Under the pieces are notes generated by a model. It was not told the origin of the DNA. It searched no databases and was given only the letters and a program-made list of their open reading frames with translations. From NCBI GenBank assembly GCA_028713125.1, contig JAQTOU010000005.1, positions 1 to 64,000 of the forward strand: a stretch of DNA of 64,000 nucleotides. Reading direction: 5' to 3'. Below are positions 51,881 to 60,183 of this stretch, one piece after another. This DNA comes from Elusimicrobiales bacterium. GTDB lineage: Bacteria > Elusimicrobiota > Elusimicrobia > Elusimicrobiales > UBA9959. The translations under genes and the position numbers were made by a program. The first letter of the stretch is position 1; each line of letters begins with the position of its first letter.

Positions 51881-53667
51881 TGAAAAACACAGGAATACCG
51901 AAAAAGACCAGGGTCGCCCTCGTTTACCCTCCGGGCGAACAGAAGATCTCCGAGCCAATCCCGCCGCCTAACATGACGATCGCGGTGCTCGCCGACGCGC
52001 TGGTAAAGCAGGGCTGCGAAGTTTTCCAGGTGGACGCCGAAAAAGAATGGTTCGACAGGATCCAGTTCCTGCTCGGCAAAAGGCAGGTCGCGCTTATCTT
52101 CGACAAGGACTCCGTCGACGCTTTCATAAACGGGAAGGCCCCGGCGAAACTGGCGGCGGAATACGGGCGCATCTCCGCGACGCTCCTTAAAGAGCTCGGG
52201 ATAGTGCCCGTGGACCTCCTCGGGATAACTTTCATAGATATGAGGGCCGAGCCCCTGATCATAAATTTCTCGGCGCTGCTTGCCCTGGCGGTAAAGAAGA
52301 AATACGGCGCCCGCACGGTCATAGGCTACCGGGGCATGCCGAAAGAAGGCTATTTTTACCTGCTCAGAAAATATCCCTGCTTCGACTATGGCGTCTACGC
52401 CAACTGGGGCGAAAAAGCCCTGATCGAGATACTCAAGGACGCCGCCGGTGAAAAGTCGGCCATGATAGGCACAGTCGCCCGCAGGCGCGGCAAACTGCGC
52501 AATTACGGCGGCGGGGAAGAGCGCCGCCCTATGGCTCCGCACCCGCTGTACGACGACCGCATCCTCGCTAAATACAAAGCTTACGACGGCGAGATCTTCT
52601 CCAAATACAACCCGGACGCGCCATTCGTCAAAGACCTGGTTAAGAAGGACAAGCGCTATCTGGTAACCCCCTACGCTTTCGAGCTGACCTGCACCGGCGC
52701 CTGCGCTTTCTGCGATAATGACAACAGGCTCCGCTCCGACATGAAATCGGTCGACCAGGTCATAGACGAGCTCTCCGAGCTCAAAGCGAAAGGCGCGACC
52801 GCTATCTACTTCATCAATTCCTCTTTCAATAACCACTACAAGCAGGCGGAAGAGCTTTGCGAGAAGATGATAAAGAATAAGCTTGGCCTTAAATGGTTCG
52901 ACTGCGCCAATCTGCGCATCATGGACGAGCCCCTGCTCGATAAAATGAAAGCCGCCGGGGCGATAAAGCTGACCTTCGGGGTAGAGACCGGCAGCCAGCG
53001 GCTGATGAACTATGTAAATAAAGGCACCACGGTAGAGAAAGCGGCGAAATACCTGGAATACTCCGACAAGCTAGGCATCTGGAACCATATCGAGCTGATC
53101 GCCGGCTTCCCGACCGAGACGGAAAAAGACCTGCGGGACACGCTGGCCCTCGTGGACAGGATAAAGGATTTCGTCGACCTCTACACGCTGAATCCTTTCT
53201 ACCTCTACCCGAACTCCCGGTTTTACCGCGAGCCGGAAAAATTCGGCATCAGGGTCCTGCCGGCCCCGCCTATGCAGCTCCTCAATTTTTTCTACCCGAT
53301 CTACCGGATAGTCCAGCAGTATTCGCTCAAGTTCGATGAAATCGGCGGCCTGCCGTGGAAAGAGAAGAACGAGCAGATAGTCAGGTCGACCAAAGCGCTC
53401 TCCGGCAAGATCAAAGAGATCGCCACCTTCAGGGCCATTGGCAACGAGCATGTCTACCTGCTCAATTGCCTTTACGACAAGCTGGGCCACGCCCGCAAGC
53501 CGCTTATACGGAAAATGGTGAAGGTTCTGACCACGAAGTTCAAGCCGTATAACCTCAATTTCTTCATGGACGATTTCAGGACCAGCTTCAGCAAGGAAAA
53601 GGACCCGCGGATCTTCCTGCCGATAAAGGACACGGAGTTCCTGGGCGAAGAGCGGGACGGCTCGTGA
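51880..53667 (+). CDS. B12-binding-type radical SAM protein
   Basis: 595 residues, the longest of the class here. An N-terminal domain (about 1-200) has PPNMTIAVLADAL, and an extended linker follows. The rSAM motif is C271-x3-C275-x2-C278 (TCTGACAFCDND), with the conserved LTFGVETGSQRLM downstream. The C-terminal 120 residues are an additional helical, basic region not present in the others. Start overlaps the UbiV-like stop by one base. Confidence 0.87.
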   Translation: MKNTGIPKKTRVALVYPPGEQKISEPIPPPNMTIAVLADALVKQGCEVFQVDAEKEWFDRIQFLLGKRQVALIFDKDSVDAFINGKAPAKLAAEYGRISATLLKELGIVPVDLLGITFIDMRAEPLIINFSALLALAVKKKYGARTVIGYRGMPKEGYFYLLRKYPCFDYGVYANWGEKALIEILKDAAGEKSAMIGTVARRRGKLRNYGGGEERRPMAPHPLYDDRILAKYKAYDGEIFSKYNPDAPFVKDLVKKDKRYLVTPYAFELTCTGACAFCDNDNRLRSDMKSVDQVIDELSELKAKGATAIYFINSSFNNHYKQAEELCEKMIKNKLGLKWFDCANLRIMDEPLLDKMKAAGAIKLTFGVETGSQRLMNYVNKGTTVEKAAKYLEYSDKLGIWNHIELIAGFPTETEKDLRDTLALVDRIKDFVDLYTLNPFYLYPNSRFYREPEKFGIRVLPAPPMQLLNFFYPIYRIVQQYSLKFDEIGGLPWKEKNEQIVRSTKALSGKIKEIATFRAIGNEHVYLLNCLYDKLGHARKPLIRKMVKVLTTKFKPYNLNFFMDDFRTSFSKEKDPRIFLPIKDTEFLGEERDGS

Positions 53668-54473
53668 CTGAAAGCAAAAGCCCGGCCCCCGCAGGCGTAA
53701 TTAACGCCGCGACGGTGGACGCCGAGGAATGGAACGACACCGTGCTTTTCCGCGGCGCCCCCGGCGGCGGGGATTTCCGCGGTAACGCGTCGGCCATACT
53801 CGAGCTGCTGGGCGCGCGCGGCGTTAAAGCCACCTTCTTCGTCCTCGGCTCGCTCGCTCTTAAATATCCGGAAGAGATCAGGGAAATCGCCTCGGCGGGC
53901 CACGAAATAGCCAGCCACGGGCATACGCACAGGTCGCTGTGGCGCCTGACGCGGGAAGAGTTCGCGCGGGACCTGAAAATGTCCCGCGAGGCCATAGAGA
54001 AAGCCTGCGGCGCGGCCCCGGCCGGCTACCGCTCCCCCACCTGGTCGCTCCGCGGCAGGGAAAAAGAATTCCTGCCGCTTATAAAGGATGCCGGCTTCAG
54101 CTACGATTCCAGCCTTTACCCGGCCGGTTTCAGCGCTTCCGCCCGCGGGCCTTATGAAGTTCTTCCCGGCCTGGCCGAGTTCCCCCCCTCCGTGTTCAAA
54201 GTCGCGGGCTTCGGCCTCCCCTTCCTGGGCGGGACTTTCCTGCGCTGGGCCGGCACGGGTTTCATAAAACGCCAGGTAGCCGCGCTTAATGCCGCGGGCC
54301 TGCCGGCCATGCTCTATTTCCACACCTGGGAGTTCGACCGGGAGCCGCCGCTGCCGGTCCCTTTTTACAAAAGGGCCGTGCAATACTACAATATAGCCAG
54401 CGTGCCGCTTAAAGTAGGGGAGCTGCTGGACAGTTTCAGCTGGGCGCCGGCGCGGGATATCCTTAAACAATGA
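53664..54473 (+). CDS. NodB-type polysaccharide deacetylase
   Basis: 269 residues from a GTG at 53664 overlapping the preceding stop. Metal and catalytic residues: D19 (TVDAEEW), H85 and H89 (ASHGHTHRS), GYRSPTWSL and the C-terminal FHTWEFD. The arrangement is that of the exosortase/EPS-cluster deacetylase type. It removes N- or O-acetyl groups from a sugar or related amide. No signal peptide is seen, so it may act inside the cell on a lipid-linked precursor. Confidence 0.85.
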   Translation: MTESKSPAPAGVINAATVDAEEWNDTVLFRGAPGGGDFRGNASAILELLGARGVKATFFVLGSLALKYPEEIREIASAGHEIASHGHTHRSLWRLTREEFARDLKMSREAIEKACGAAPAGYRSPTWSLRGREKEFLPLIKDAGFSYDSSLYPAGFSASARGPYEVLPGLAEFPPSVFKVAGFGLPFLGGTFLRWAGTGFIKRQVAALNAAGLPAMLYFHTWEFDREPPLPVPFYKRAVQYYNIASVPLKVGELLDSFSWAPARDILKQ

Positions 54474-55621
54474 AGAAACGGGACTGCTGCGAGATAATAC
54501 TTAACCATGCCTGCGACCTGGGCTGCGCTTTCTGCTCGCAGGCGGACTTCAGCCCGGCCTCGCTGATGAAACCGGGCGACGCGGTGCGGCATATCTACGC
54601 GGCGAAAAAAGACGGCTTCACCCGCCTCGGTTTCTCCGGCGGCGAGGCCCTGCTCCGCCGGGACCTGCCCCAGCTTATAAAAGCGGCGCGGAAAGTGGGC
54701 TTCAAAGCGGTGCGCCTGCAGACCAACGGCCTGCGCCTTTCTTCTTTCGCCGCCGCGGAAAAACTTGTGCGCGCGGGTCTTACCGTCTGCAAATTCACCT
54801 TCGCCGGCCATCTGCCCGAAGTACACGACCGCCTGGTCGGGAAGCCGGGCGCTTTCAAAAAAAGCATGACCGGGCTCTCTAACATGGTGAAGCTCAATGC
54901 AGCCGTCGGCGTTAACCTGCTGGTCACCAAAGCCAATTACAGGTCCCTCCCGGAAACGCTTAATTTTTTCATACAGAAAGGCGTCTCTAATTTTGTGCTT
55001 ATCTATCCGATCTATACCGGCGCCATGGCCCGCTCGGCGGCGCTGCGGATAAGCCTCCCGGAGGCGGCGCCTTTCATCGCGAAAGCTCTGCGCCTCGCCG
55101 CCGATTCCGGCCTTGGCCGCGAGGTTAAGGCGCTGAACGTCCCGCCCTGCCTGCTCCCGGGCTTCGAGAGCATGGCCTCCGGCCTGTACCGCTTCAATAC
55201 CGTGGTAGTGGCGGCTGACGGGGAGGCGCGCGATCTCGATTCCTCGGTCGCCGCGGCCAGGCGGCAGGGGCCGCCCTGCGCGCTCTGCTTCTTTAAGAAA
55301 ACCTGCCGGGGCATCGATCATAATTACCTCGATATTTTCGGCTGGAAGGGGATCTCGCCGGTCAAAGGAAAGCCCGCCCCCGCGCGCCTGAAGGCCGGGC
55401 CGCACTTTACGAACAATGAGAAATGTTTCCTGGAGCTCCTGCGCGGGGGTAAAGCGCGCGGCACGGCCGAGCTGCTCCGGGCGGCCAAAAGCGTGCCGCT
55501 CTGCTACGATTGCTCCGACGGTTCCAATGTTATGACCACCGGGACCGCCCTGGTAAAAAAAGGGTTGGTGAGCCGCGTTTTGCGCGGCGGAATTTATCTC
55601 TGGAGCCTGAAGCATGCTTGA
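54470..55621 (+). CDS. Radical SAM protein with C-terminal winged-helix-like domain
   Basis: 383 residues. The rSAM motif is very early (C15-x3-C19-x2-C22, CDLGCAFC), followed by FSGGEALLRRDL. Auxiliary Cys lie at CALCFFKKTC (about 270). The last 75 residues (FTNNEKCFLELLRGG to LWSLKHA) look like a winged helix with an additional C-x2-C, perhaps a substrate-binding module. ATGA overlap upstream and 8-nt overlap downstream. Confidence 0.82.
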   Translation: MKKRDCCEIILNHACDLGCAFCSQADFSPASLMKPGDAVRHIYAAKKDGFTRLGFSGGEALLRRDLPQLIKAARKVGFKAVRLQTNGLRLSSFAAAEKLVRAGLTVCKFTFAGHLPEVHDRLVGKPGAFKKSMTGLSNMVKLNAAVGVNLLVTKANYRSLPETLNFFIQKGVSNFVLIYPIYTGAMARSAALRISLPEAAPFIAKALRLAADSGLGREVKALNVPPCLLPGFESMASGLYRFNTVVVAADGEARDLDSSVAAARRQGPPCALCFFKKTCRGIDHNYLDIFGWKGISPVKGKPAPARLKAGPHFTNNEKCFLELLRGGKARGTAELLRAAKSVPLCYDCSDGSNVMTTGTALVKKGLVSRVLRGGIYLWSLKHA

Positions 55622-56915
55622 AGAACTCCTCCTCGCCGCCGGCGAGAACGGGCTTGAACTGGACGTGGACCGGCGGGCCCGCGAATTCACGGTTTCATTT
55701 AAAACCGGGGCCTCCCCGGAGAAAGCGCGCGCCATAATCTATCCCATCCTTGCGGCGCTGGAGGATAATTTCCTGGTAAAGGTTAGCGGTGCCCCGGCCT
55801 GCCTTATGCCCGACGCTTTCGAACATTTCGCCTGGCCGCTCGGAGAGAAAGGTCCTTTCAAGCGCGTCGAAGCCTGCGGAACCTGCGCTCTCAGCGGGCG
55901 CTGCCCGGGAGTAAACAAAGCCTGGACCGGGGCGGCAGGGCTTTTAAACCCTGTGCTTCCGGCCCCGGCCGAGATCGTCATAGAACTTAACAAGAACTGC
56001 AATTTAGCCTGCCGGGCCTGCTTCGGCCGCACCGGCGAAGAACTCCCGCTTAAAACGGCCGAAAAAGCATTGCGCGAAGCCGCCGCGCTCGGCATCAAAA
56101 GCGCGCGCTTTACCGGCGGGGAACCGCTGCTGCACCCGGGCCTTGAAAAACTCCTGCGCCTTGCGAGAAAGCTGGGCTTTTACACTCTTCTTAACACCAA
56201 TGCGGTACTGTTCACCACGGCTATAGCCCGCCGGCTTAAAGGGCTGATCGACAATGCGCTGGTTTCCCTGCCCGGTATTGACGAGGCCGGTCACGCGGCC
56301 GGCTCGGGGACGGCCGGGCAGTTCGGGCGAAAAAAAACGGCGCTAAAGCTGCTGCGCGCTTCCGGCGTAAAAGTTTTAAGGGCCGGGACCGTCGTCTCAA
56401 AGCCGCTGGCAAAAGATTTTGAGCGCTGGCATAAAGCGGTAGCCCGGCTTGGTTTCGACATCTGGGAGCTTTACAGGCCGATGATGACCCCCGCGGCCCT
56501 CGCCGCGGCCCCGGAATTCAAGATCTCGCGGAAAGATTTTATCAAGCTCGCGAATAAAATTTCAGCCCGGAAAACGGCAGGACTCAGGACCGTGCTGGCG
56601 AACCCGGTTCCGTACTGCGCCCTGCCCGCGGCCGCCAGGCCCTTCGCGCTGGGCGCCCGTTTCGACGACGGCTGGACCCGGCTGGTGCTGGACGCCTCCG
56701 GAGTTTACAAGCCCAGCTATCCCTCGACTGAATTCCTCGGCAGGACGCTGGCCGGAGCCTGGGCGCATCCTTTCCTGAAAAAGACCCGCGCTGCGGCCTG
56801 GCTCCCGGTAACGTGCCGCCGCTGCGCCATGCTTTCCGCCTGCCTCGGCGGCAGCCGCTTCCAGGCCGAGGCCGCCGGAGATATTTTCGGCGCGGACCCG
56901 TGGATGCGAAAATGA
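55614..56915 (+). CDS. Radical SAM protein with extra N-terminal Cys domain
   Basis: 433 residues. The first 115 residues form an added domain ending in C88-x2-C91-x5-C97 (CGTCALSGRCPG), resembling the C-terminal tail of another rSAM protein. The rSAM motif follows at C129-x3-C133-x2-C136 (CNLACRAC), with FTGGEPLLHP. The C-terminus has YCALP and CRRCAMLSAC. The N-terminal addition could be a fused partner or a substrate-recognition unit. Overlaps both neighbours. Confidence 0.82.
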   Translation: MLEELLLAAGENGLELDVDRRAREFTVSFKTGASPEKARAIIYPILAALEDNFLVKVSGAPACLMPDAFEHFAWPLGEKGPFKRVEACGTCALSGRCPGVNKAWTGAAGLLNPVLPAPAEIVIELNKNCNLACRACFGRTGEELPLKTAEKALREAAALGIKSARFTGGEPLLHPGLEKLLRLARKLGFYTLLNTNAVLFTTAIARRLKGLIDNALVSLPGIDEAGHAAGSGTAGQFGRKKTALKLLRASGVKVLRAGTVVSKPLAKDFERWHKAVARLGFDIWELYRPMMTPAALAAAPEFKISRKDFIKLANKISARKTAGLRTVLANPVPYCALPAAARPFALGARFDDGWTRLVLDASGVYKPSYPSTEFLGRTLAGAWAHPFLKKTRAAAWLPVTCRRCAMLSACLGGSRFQAEAAGDIFGADPWMRK

Positions 56916-57697
56916 AAACATTTTTCCTGCGCTGCGACGATGTTACGAAGCCCGACAGGGCTTTCCTGCGCGTCTTCGGGCTGCTCAGCGCCGCCGGGCT
57001 GCCGGTTTCCTGCGCGGTCATCCCGGCGCAGGCCGGGCGGGCCCTGGCCGCCTTCTTCCGCGCGCAAACCGCCGCCGGGGCGCGGCTCGAAGCCCTGCAG
57101 CACGGGTTCAGCCACGCCGAGCATGCCGGCAACAAATACCTCAAGCATGAGTTCGGCCCCGCGCGCCTTTACAAGGAGCAGCGCGGCGATATAGCCGCGG
57201 GCAAGCGGCTGATGAAAAAGCTGTTCGGAAAAATTTCAAAACCGGTTTTCGTGCCGCCTTTCCATACTTACAACTCCGACACGCTCAAAGCGCTGGCTTC
57301 GCTCAGGTTCAAGGCGGTCTCCGCCAGCAGGCGGCTTAATGAACCGCTGCCCCGCGGCCTGGCTTTCCTGGGCACGCGGGTGACGGTAAATGAATATGAT
57401 CTTAAGCTTAAGCCCCGGCCTTTGTCTTTGGGCCAGCTGAAATCGCGGACGCTGGCGGCCATAAGGGAAGGCGGCGGGCCGGCCGGCATCTATTTCCACC
57501 ACGACGATATTAAAGGGAAGAACTTTGAAATTTTCTCGGAGTATATCTCTTTCCTGAAAAACCTCGAGAACCGCGGGCTGGCCCGCTTTATCCTGGCTTC
57601 CGAAACAATTAACCTGAAAGTTGCAGCCGCAACTTTCCGACCGCATAGCGGTCGCCCTGGCGGGAGGCATACACCTCGTCGGGCCGGGCGCGCATAG
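56912..57697 (+). CDS. Polysaccharide deacetylase-like protein (DUF2334 type)
   Basis: 261 residues from the ATG at 56912 (MKTFFLRCDDVTKP), overlapping the previous stop. RCDDV, LQHGFSHAEH, VFVPPFHTYN and YFHHDDI follow the NodB-like fold with D, H and H metal ligands. A second deacetylase in the same operon. The last 29 or so residues (AATFRPHSGRPGG onward) are encoded by the hairpin element that begins at 57609 and probably do not belong to the fold. Confidence 0.75.
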   Translation: MKTFFLRCDDVTKPDRAFLRVFGLLSAAGLPVSCAVIPAQAGRALAAFFRAQTAAGARLEALQHGFSHAEHAGNKYLKHEFGPARLYKEQRGDIAAGKRLMKKLFGKISKPVFVPPFHTYNSDTLKALASLRFKAVSASRRLNEPLPRGLAFLGTRVTVNEYDLKLKPRPLSLGQLKSRTLAAIREGGGPAGIYFHHDDIKGKNFEIFSEYISFLKNLENRGLARFILASETINLKVAAATFRPHSGRPGGRHTPRRAGRA

Positions 57698-57747
57698 CGC
57701 TGGGCCCTCCGCCCGCTTCGCGGGGAATCCTGCAGGATTCAGGTTAA
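57609..57747. repeat. Hairpin-array element E between convergent genes
   Basis: Bounded by a perfect 10-bp inverted pair, TTAACCTGAA (57609-57618) and TTCAGGTTAA (57738-57747). Inside are at least four perfect hairpins in series: GAAAGTTGC-AGCC-GCAACTTTC, GACCGC-ATA-GCGGTC, CCCGC-TTC-GCGGG and AATCCT-GC-AGGATT. It does not share the core of copies A-D. It supplies the 3' end of the deacetylase-like gene and the stop of the convergent rSAM gene. Confidence 0.7.
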
Positions 57748-58709
57748 AAGATCCTCTTGATCCCGAAGCGCTGGCAGCAGCGGGCGCAGGCCTGCGGCAG
57801 GCCGCCTTTGACGAGCCGGCGCTTGACCTTACGTATGGCCGCCAGGTCCAGGCTTTTTGCCCGCCCCGCGGGCGCGCTGTACAGCACGCAGGTCCTTATC
57901 CGCCCGTCGGGCTCCACATTCAGGGTGGACAACAGGCCGGGGCAGCTCCCGGAAGGCTTCATCGCCCCGTTATAATAGCGCTCCAGCTGCGCGGCGGTAA
58001 AATCCGGGCGCAGCTCGAAATGCGTTTTAAAAGCCCCGCGGAGCGCTTTTATTTTTTTAAGCGAAGCCGAAAGAGAGCGCGTATCAAGGCGCAGGCCGTC
58101 GAGCTCCGGCGTGATCACTTCCACCGGCGAAAGCCCGGCGCGGGCGGCCTCTCCCTTCCTGATGAACTGAAGATGTTCGAACACCGCCCGGTCGGCCCCG
58201 GCGCGGGCCGCGTCGAGGTAAACGGCCGGCAGGAGGGCGGCATTGGCGGGATTTATCACGCAGTTGGTGATCACTTCGGTCCCGTCTTTTTTGAAGTCCG
58301 CGGCCGCCCTGATATTTTCAAGTATTTTTTTATGCGCGCCCTTTACCCCGGTCAGGCGGTCGTGCGCGGCGGCCGGGCCGTGCAGCGAAAAAATAATATA
58401 AGCCGGCTTAAGGCCCATCAGCTTTTTTATCCCGGGGATATCCAGGGCCAAACCATTGGTATTGACGCCCCAGGTGAAGCCTCTTTCAGCGGCGAAGGAA
58501 AGTATCCCGAAAATATCCTTTCTCAGGAAAGGCTCGCCTCCGCTGAAATAGAACTTCGTGCCGGCGGGAAAGCGGCGCATGAAGGCTTTGAGCTCAGCCT
58601 CTTTCATCTCCGGCCGCCGGCTGTTAAGGCGCCCCGTCTCCCCCAAATAGCAGAAAGCGCAGGCCGCGCCGCAGCGCCAGGTAAGTTCCATCATCACGGT
58701 TTCTTTCAT
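57744..58709 (-). CDS. Radical SAM/SPASM protein
   Basis: 321 residues from the ATG at 58709, which overlaps the glycosyltransferase stop (ATGA). rSAM motif C16-x3-C20-x2-C23 at the very N-terminus (CGAACAFC), FSGGEPFLRKDI, then SLHGPAAAHD. The C-terminus has SCPGLLST, RTCVLY and ACARCC, a SPASM-type site. Last gene of the minus-strand set that starts with HxsB. It could be a second maturase of that peptide system. It lacks features that would let me call it HxsC. Confidence 0.83.
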   Translation of the reverse strand: MKETVMMELTWRCGAACAFCYLGETGRLNSRRPEMKEAELKAFMRRFPAGTKFYFSGGEPFLRKDIFGILSFAAERGFTWGVNTNGLALDIPGIKKLMGLKPAYIIFSLHGPAAAHDRLTGVKGAHKKILENIRAAADFKKDGTEVITNCVINPANAALLPAVYLDAARAGADRAVFEHLQFIRKGEAARAGLSPVEVITPELDGLRLDTRSLSASLKKIKALRGAFKTHFELRPDFTAAQLERYYNGAMKPSGSCPGLLSTLNVEPDGRIRTCVLYSAPAGRAKSLDLAAIRKVKRRLVKGGLPQACARCCQRFGIKRIF

Positions 58710-59854
58710 AGGCCGCATATAATTTTAGCCGACTTTCGCGCGCCGAGGAACCAGGAAGGTTTCACGCTTTTCGAGAGCCTGAACGGCTTCGCCAGCCGGG
58801 CTCTTACCGCGGCGGCTATCTTCTCGGGAGCAAGGTCCGCCGGCAAAAGCAGGGCCGCGCCAGCCAGGTCCCTCATCAGCCACGCGCGGGCCAGCTGGTC
58901 GGAATGCTCGCGCATTTTCGAGCCGCAATAAGGAGCAAGCACCATTTTTTTCCGCAAGGCCAGCATTTCGTAAACGGAACCGCCGGCGGTGGAAAGACAA
59001 ACGGCGGCCCCGGCCATCAGGTCCTGCAGGCCGTCCGGGCTTCCTATGATCTCGGCCTTTCCGCCGCCTGAAGCCGCAAGGCGCCTGAAATGCGCCAGGC
59101 GCCGCGGCGGCGTAGCCGGCCCCGCTACAAGCCTGAAAGGAATATCGGAAATAGAAGCCGCCCCGATAGCGGCTTCAAAAAAGCTGTCGGAGGTGGAGCC
59201 GCCGCCGCGGGTAACCAGCACGAAATTATTTTTTTCAGCCCGCCTGGCGGCCGGCTTCGCGGGAAGAACATAGCCGGTAAAAACAATTTTGCCGCGCAGC
59301 CCGCGGAACAGGGAAAGGAAGGCGGCCGCGCTTATGCGCCGCTCCAGGCCTATGGCTTTCGCCATGTACGGCAGGTCCGCGCCTTCGGGGCTGTGGACGA
59401 GGAGCTTATCGTAACCGGCGCAGAGAGCCGCCAGCTCTTTAAGGCCGCGCTCCGGCGCGGTAAAATAGGGCATTGGAACGCTGGCTAACTTCTTCGCGCC
59501 GCAGGCCGAGGCCGCCTCGAGAAGAGGTTTTATTTCAGGGAGGCACTCGGCGCGGCCGAAAGGGAAGAATTCCGTGACCAAAGCGGCAGGCCGGAACTTC
59601 AGCAGCGCCAGGGCGAGGCGGCGGCCGGAAGCGGCGGAAGGCGCGGCAGGCAGCGGGATCACCCGCCCGTATTTTTTAAAAAGGCCGTAGGGATAGATGG
59701 AGGGAGCCCGCAGGAAAATTAAACCGCGGCTGCCGCGGGATCTTTTGATCTCCGCCAGCAGCCGCAGCAAATGCACCGCATGACCGATATCCCCCGAGGG
59801 ACTATGAAGGTAAAAAGCAAGTCTTCCCGGCACTACTGGTTCAATACGACCCAT
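58706..59854 (-). CDS. GT-B glycosyltransferase (MurG/GT28-like)
   Basis: 382 residues. HSPSGDIGHAVHLL near the start and TRGGGSTSDSFFEA, IGSPDGLQDLM, CLSTAGGSVYEML and APYCGSKMREHSDQ in the C-terminal half give the UDP-sugar site of the GT28 type. The ATG at 59854 lies inside the last repeat codons of the hxsA gene (14-nt overlap). A GTG seven codons later is an alternative start. The position right behind a Ser-rich precursor peptide suggests peptide glycosylation, though a cell-surface lipid acceptor fits equally. Confidence 0.75.
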   Translation of the reverse strand: MGRIEPVVPGRLAFYLHSPSGDIGHAVHLLRLLAEIKRSRGSRGLIFLRAPSIYPYGLFKKYGRVIPLPAAPSAASGRRLALALLKFRPAALVTEFFPFGRAECLPEIKPLLEAASACGAKKLASVPMPYFTAPERGLKELAALCAGYDKLLVHSPEGADLPYMAKAIGLERRISAAAFLSLFRGLRGKIVFTGYVLPAKPAARRAEKNNFVLVTRGGGSTSDSFFEAAIGAASISDIPFRLVAGPATPPRRLAHFRRLAASGGGKAEIIGSPDGLQDLMAGAAVCLSTAGGSVYEMLALRKKMVLAPYCGSKMREHSDQLARAWLMRDLAGAALLLPADLAPEKIAAAVRARLAKPFRLSKSVKPSWFLGARKSAKIICGL

Positions 59855-60167
59855 GGCTGCCGTGCGAACCGTGCGAACCGTGGCTGCCGTGCGAACCGTG
59901 GCTGCCGTGGCTGCCGTGGCTGCCGTGCGAAGCGTGCGAACCGTGGCTGCCGTGCGAACCGTGGCTGCCGTGGCTCTGGTGACTGACGTGGGCGGTGCTG
60001 GTGAAATAATTGGAGTGGACCTGAGCCGCCGCCTGCTCCACCATCACGGTGCCCAGTATGCCGAGGGCCAGGCCGGTTTTCACGATATCCGAGTCCAGCA
60101 TCTTGCCTTCCTCGCTGCTGAGGAACATGCGGATATTCTTTTTAAGTTTCGAGGGTTTCTTTTTCAT
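59841..60167 (-). CDS. hxsA: His-Xaa-Ser repeat precursor peptide (HxsA type)
   Basis: 108 residues. A basic N-terminus (1-30) and a hydrophobic segment (about 28-48, ending in EQAAAQ) act as leader or signal. From residue 60 there are 16 H-x-S triplets, HVS, HQS, four HGS, HAS and nine HGS, followed by a terminal Tyr108. His-Xaa-Ser repeats next to a radical SAM maturase define the Hxs peptide systems. The DNA of the repeat uses two alternating 9-bp units (CACGGCAGC and CACGGTTCG). A good ribosome site, AAGGTGG, precedes the ATG. The mature product and its modification are unknown. Confidence 0.85.
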   Translation of the reverse strand: MKKKPSKLKKNIRMFLSSEEGKMLDSDIVKTGLALGILGTVMVEQAAAQVHSNYFTSTAHVSHQSHGSHGSHGSHGSHASHGSHGSHGSHGSHGSHGSHGSHGSHGSY

Positions 60168-60183
60168 AAGTTTACCACCTTGC

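Noticed and set aside
57744-58709. Calling this SPASM protein HxsC
   Set aside because: It has a plain N-terminal rSAM motif and a generic SPASM site. I see nothing specific to HxsC.
59852-59992. CRISPR-like or satellite-like 9-bp tandem repeat
   Set aside because: The repeat is in frame, encodes H-G-S triplets with a leader and ribosome site, and has no spacers.
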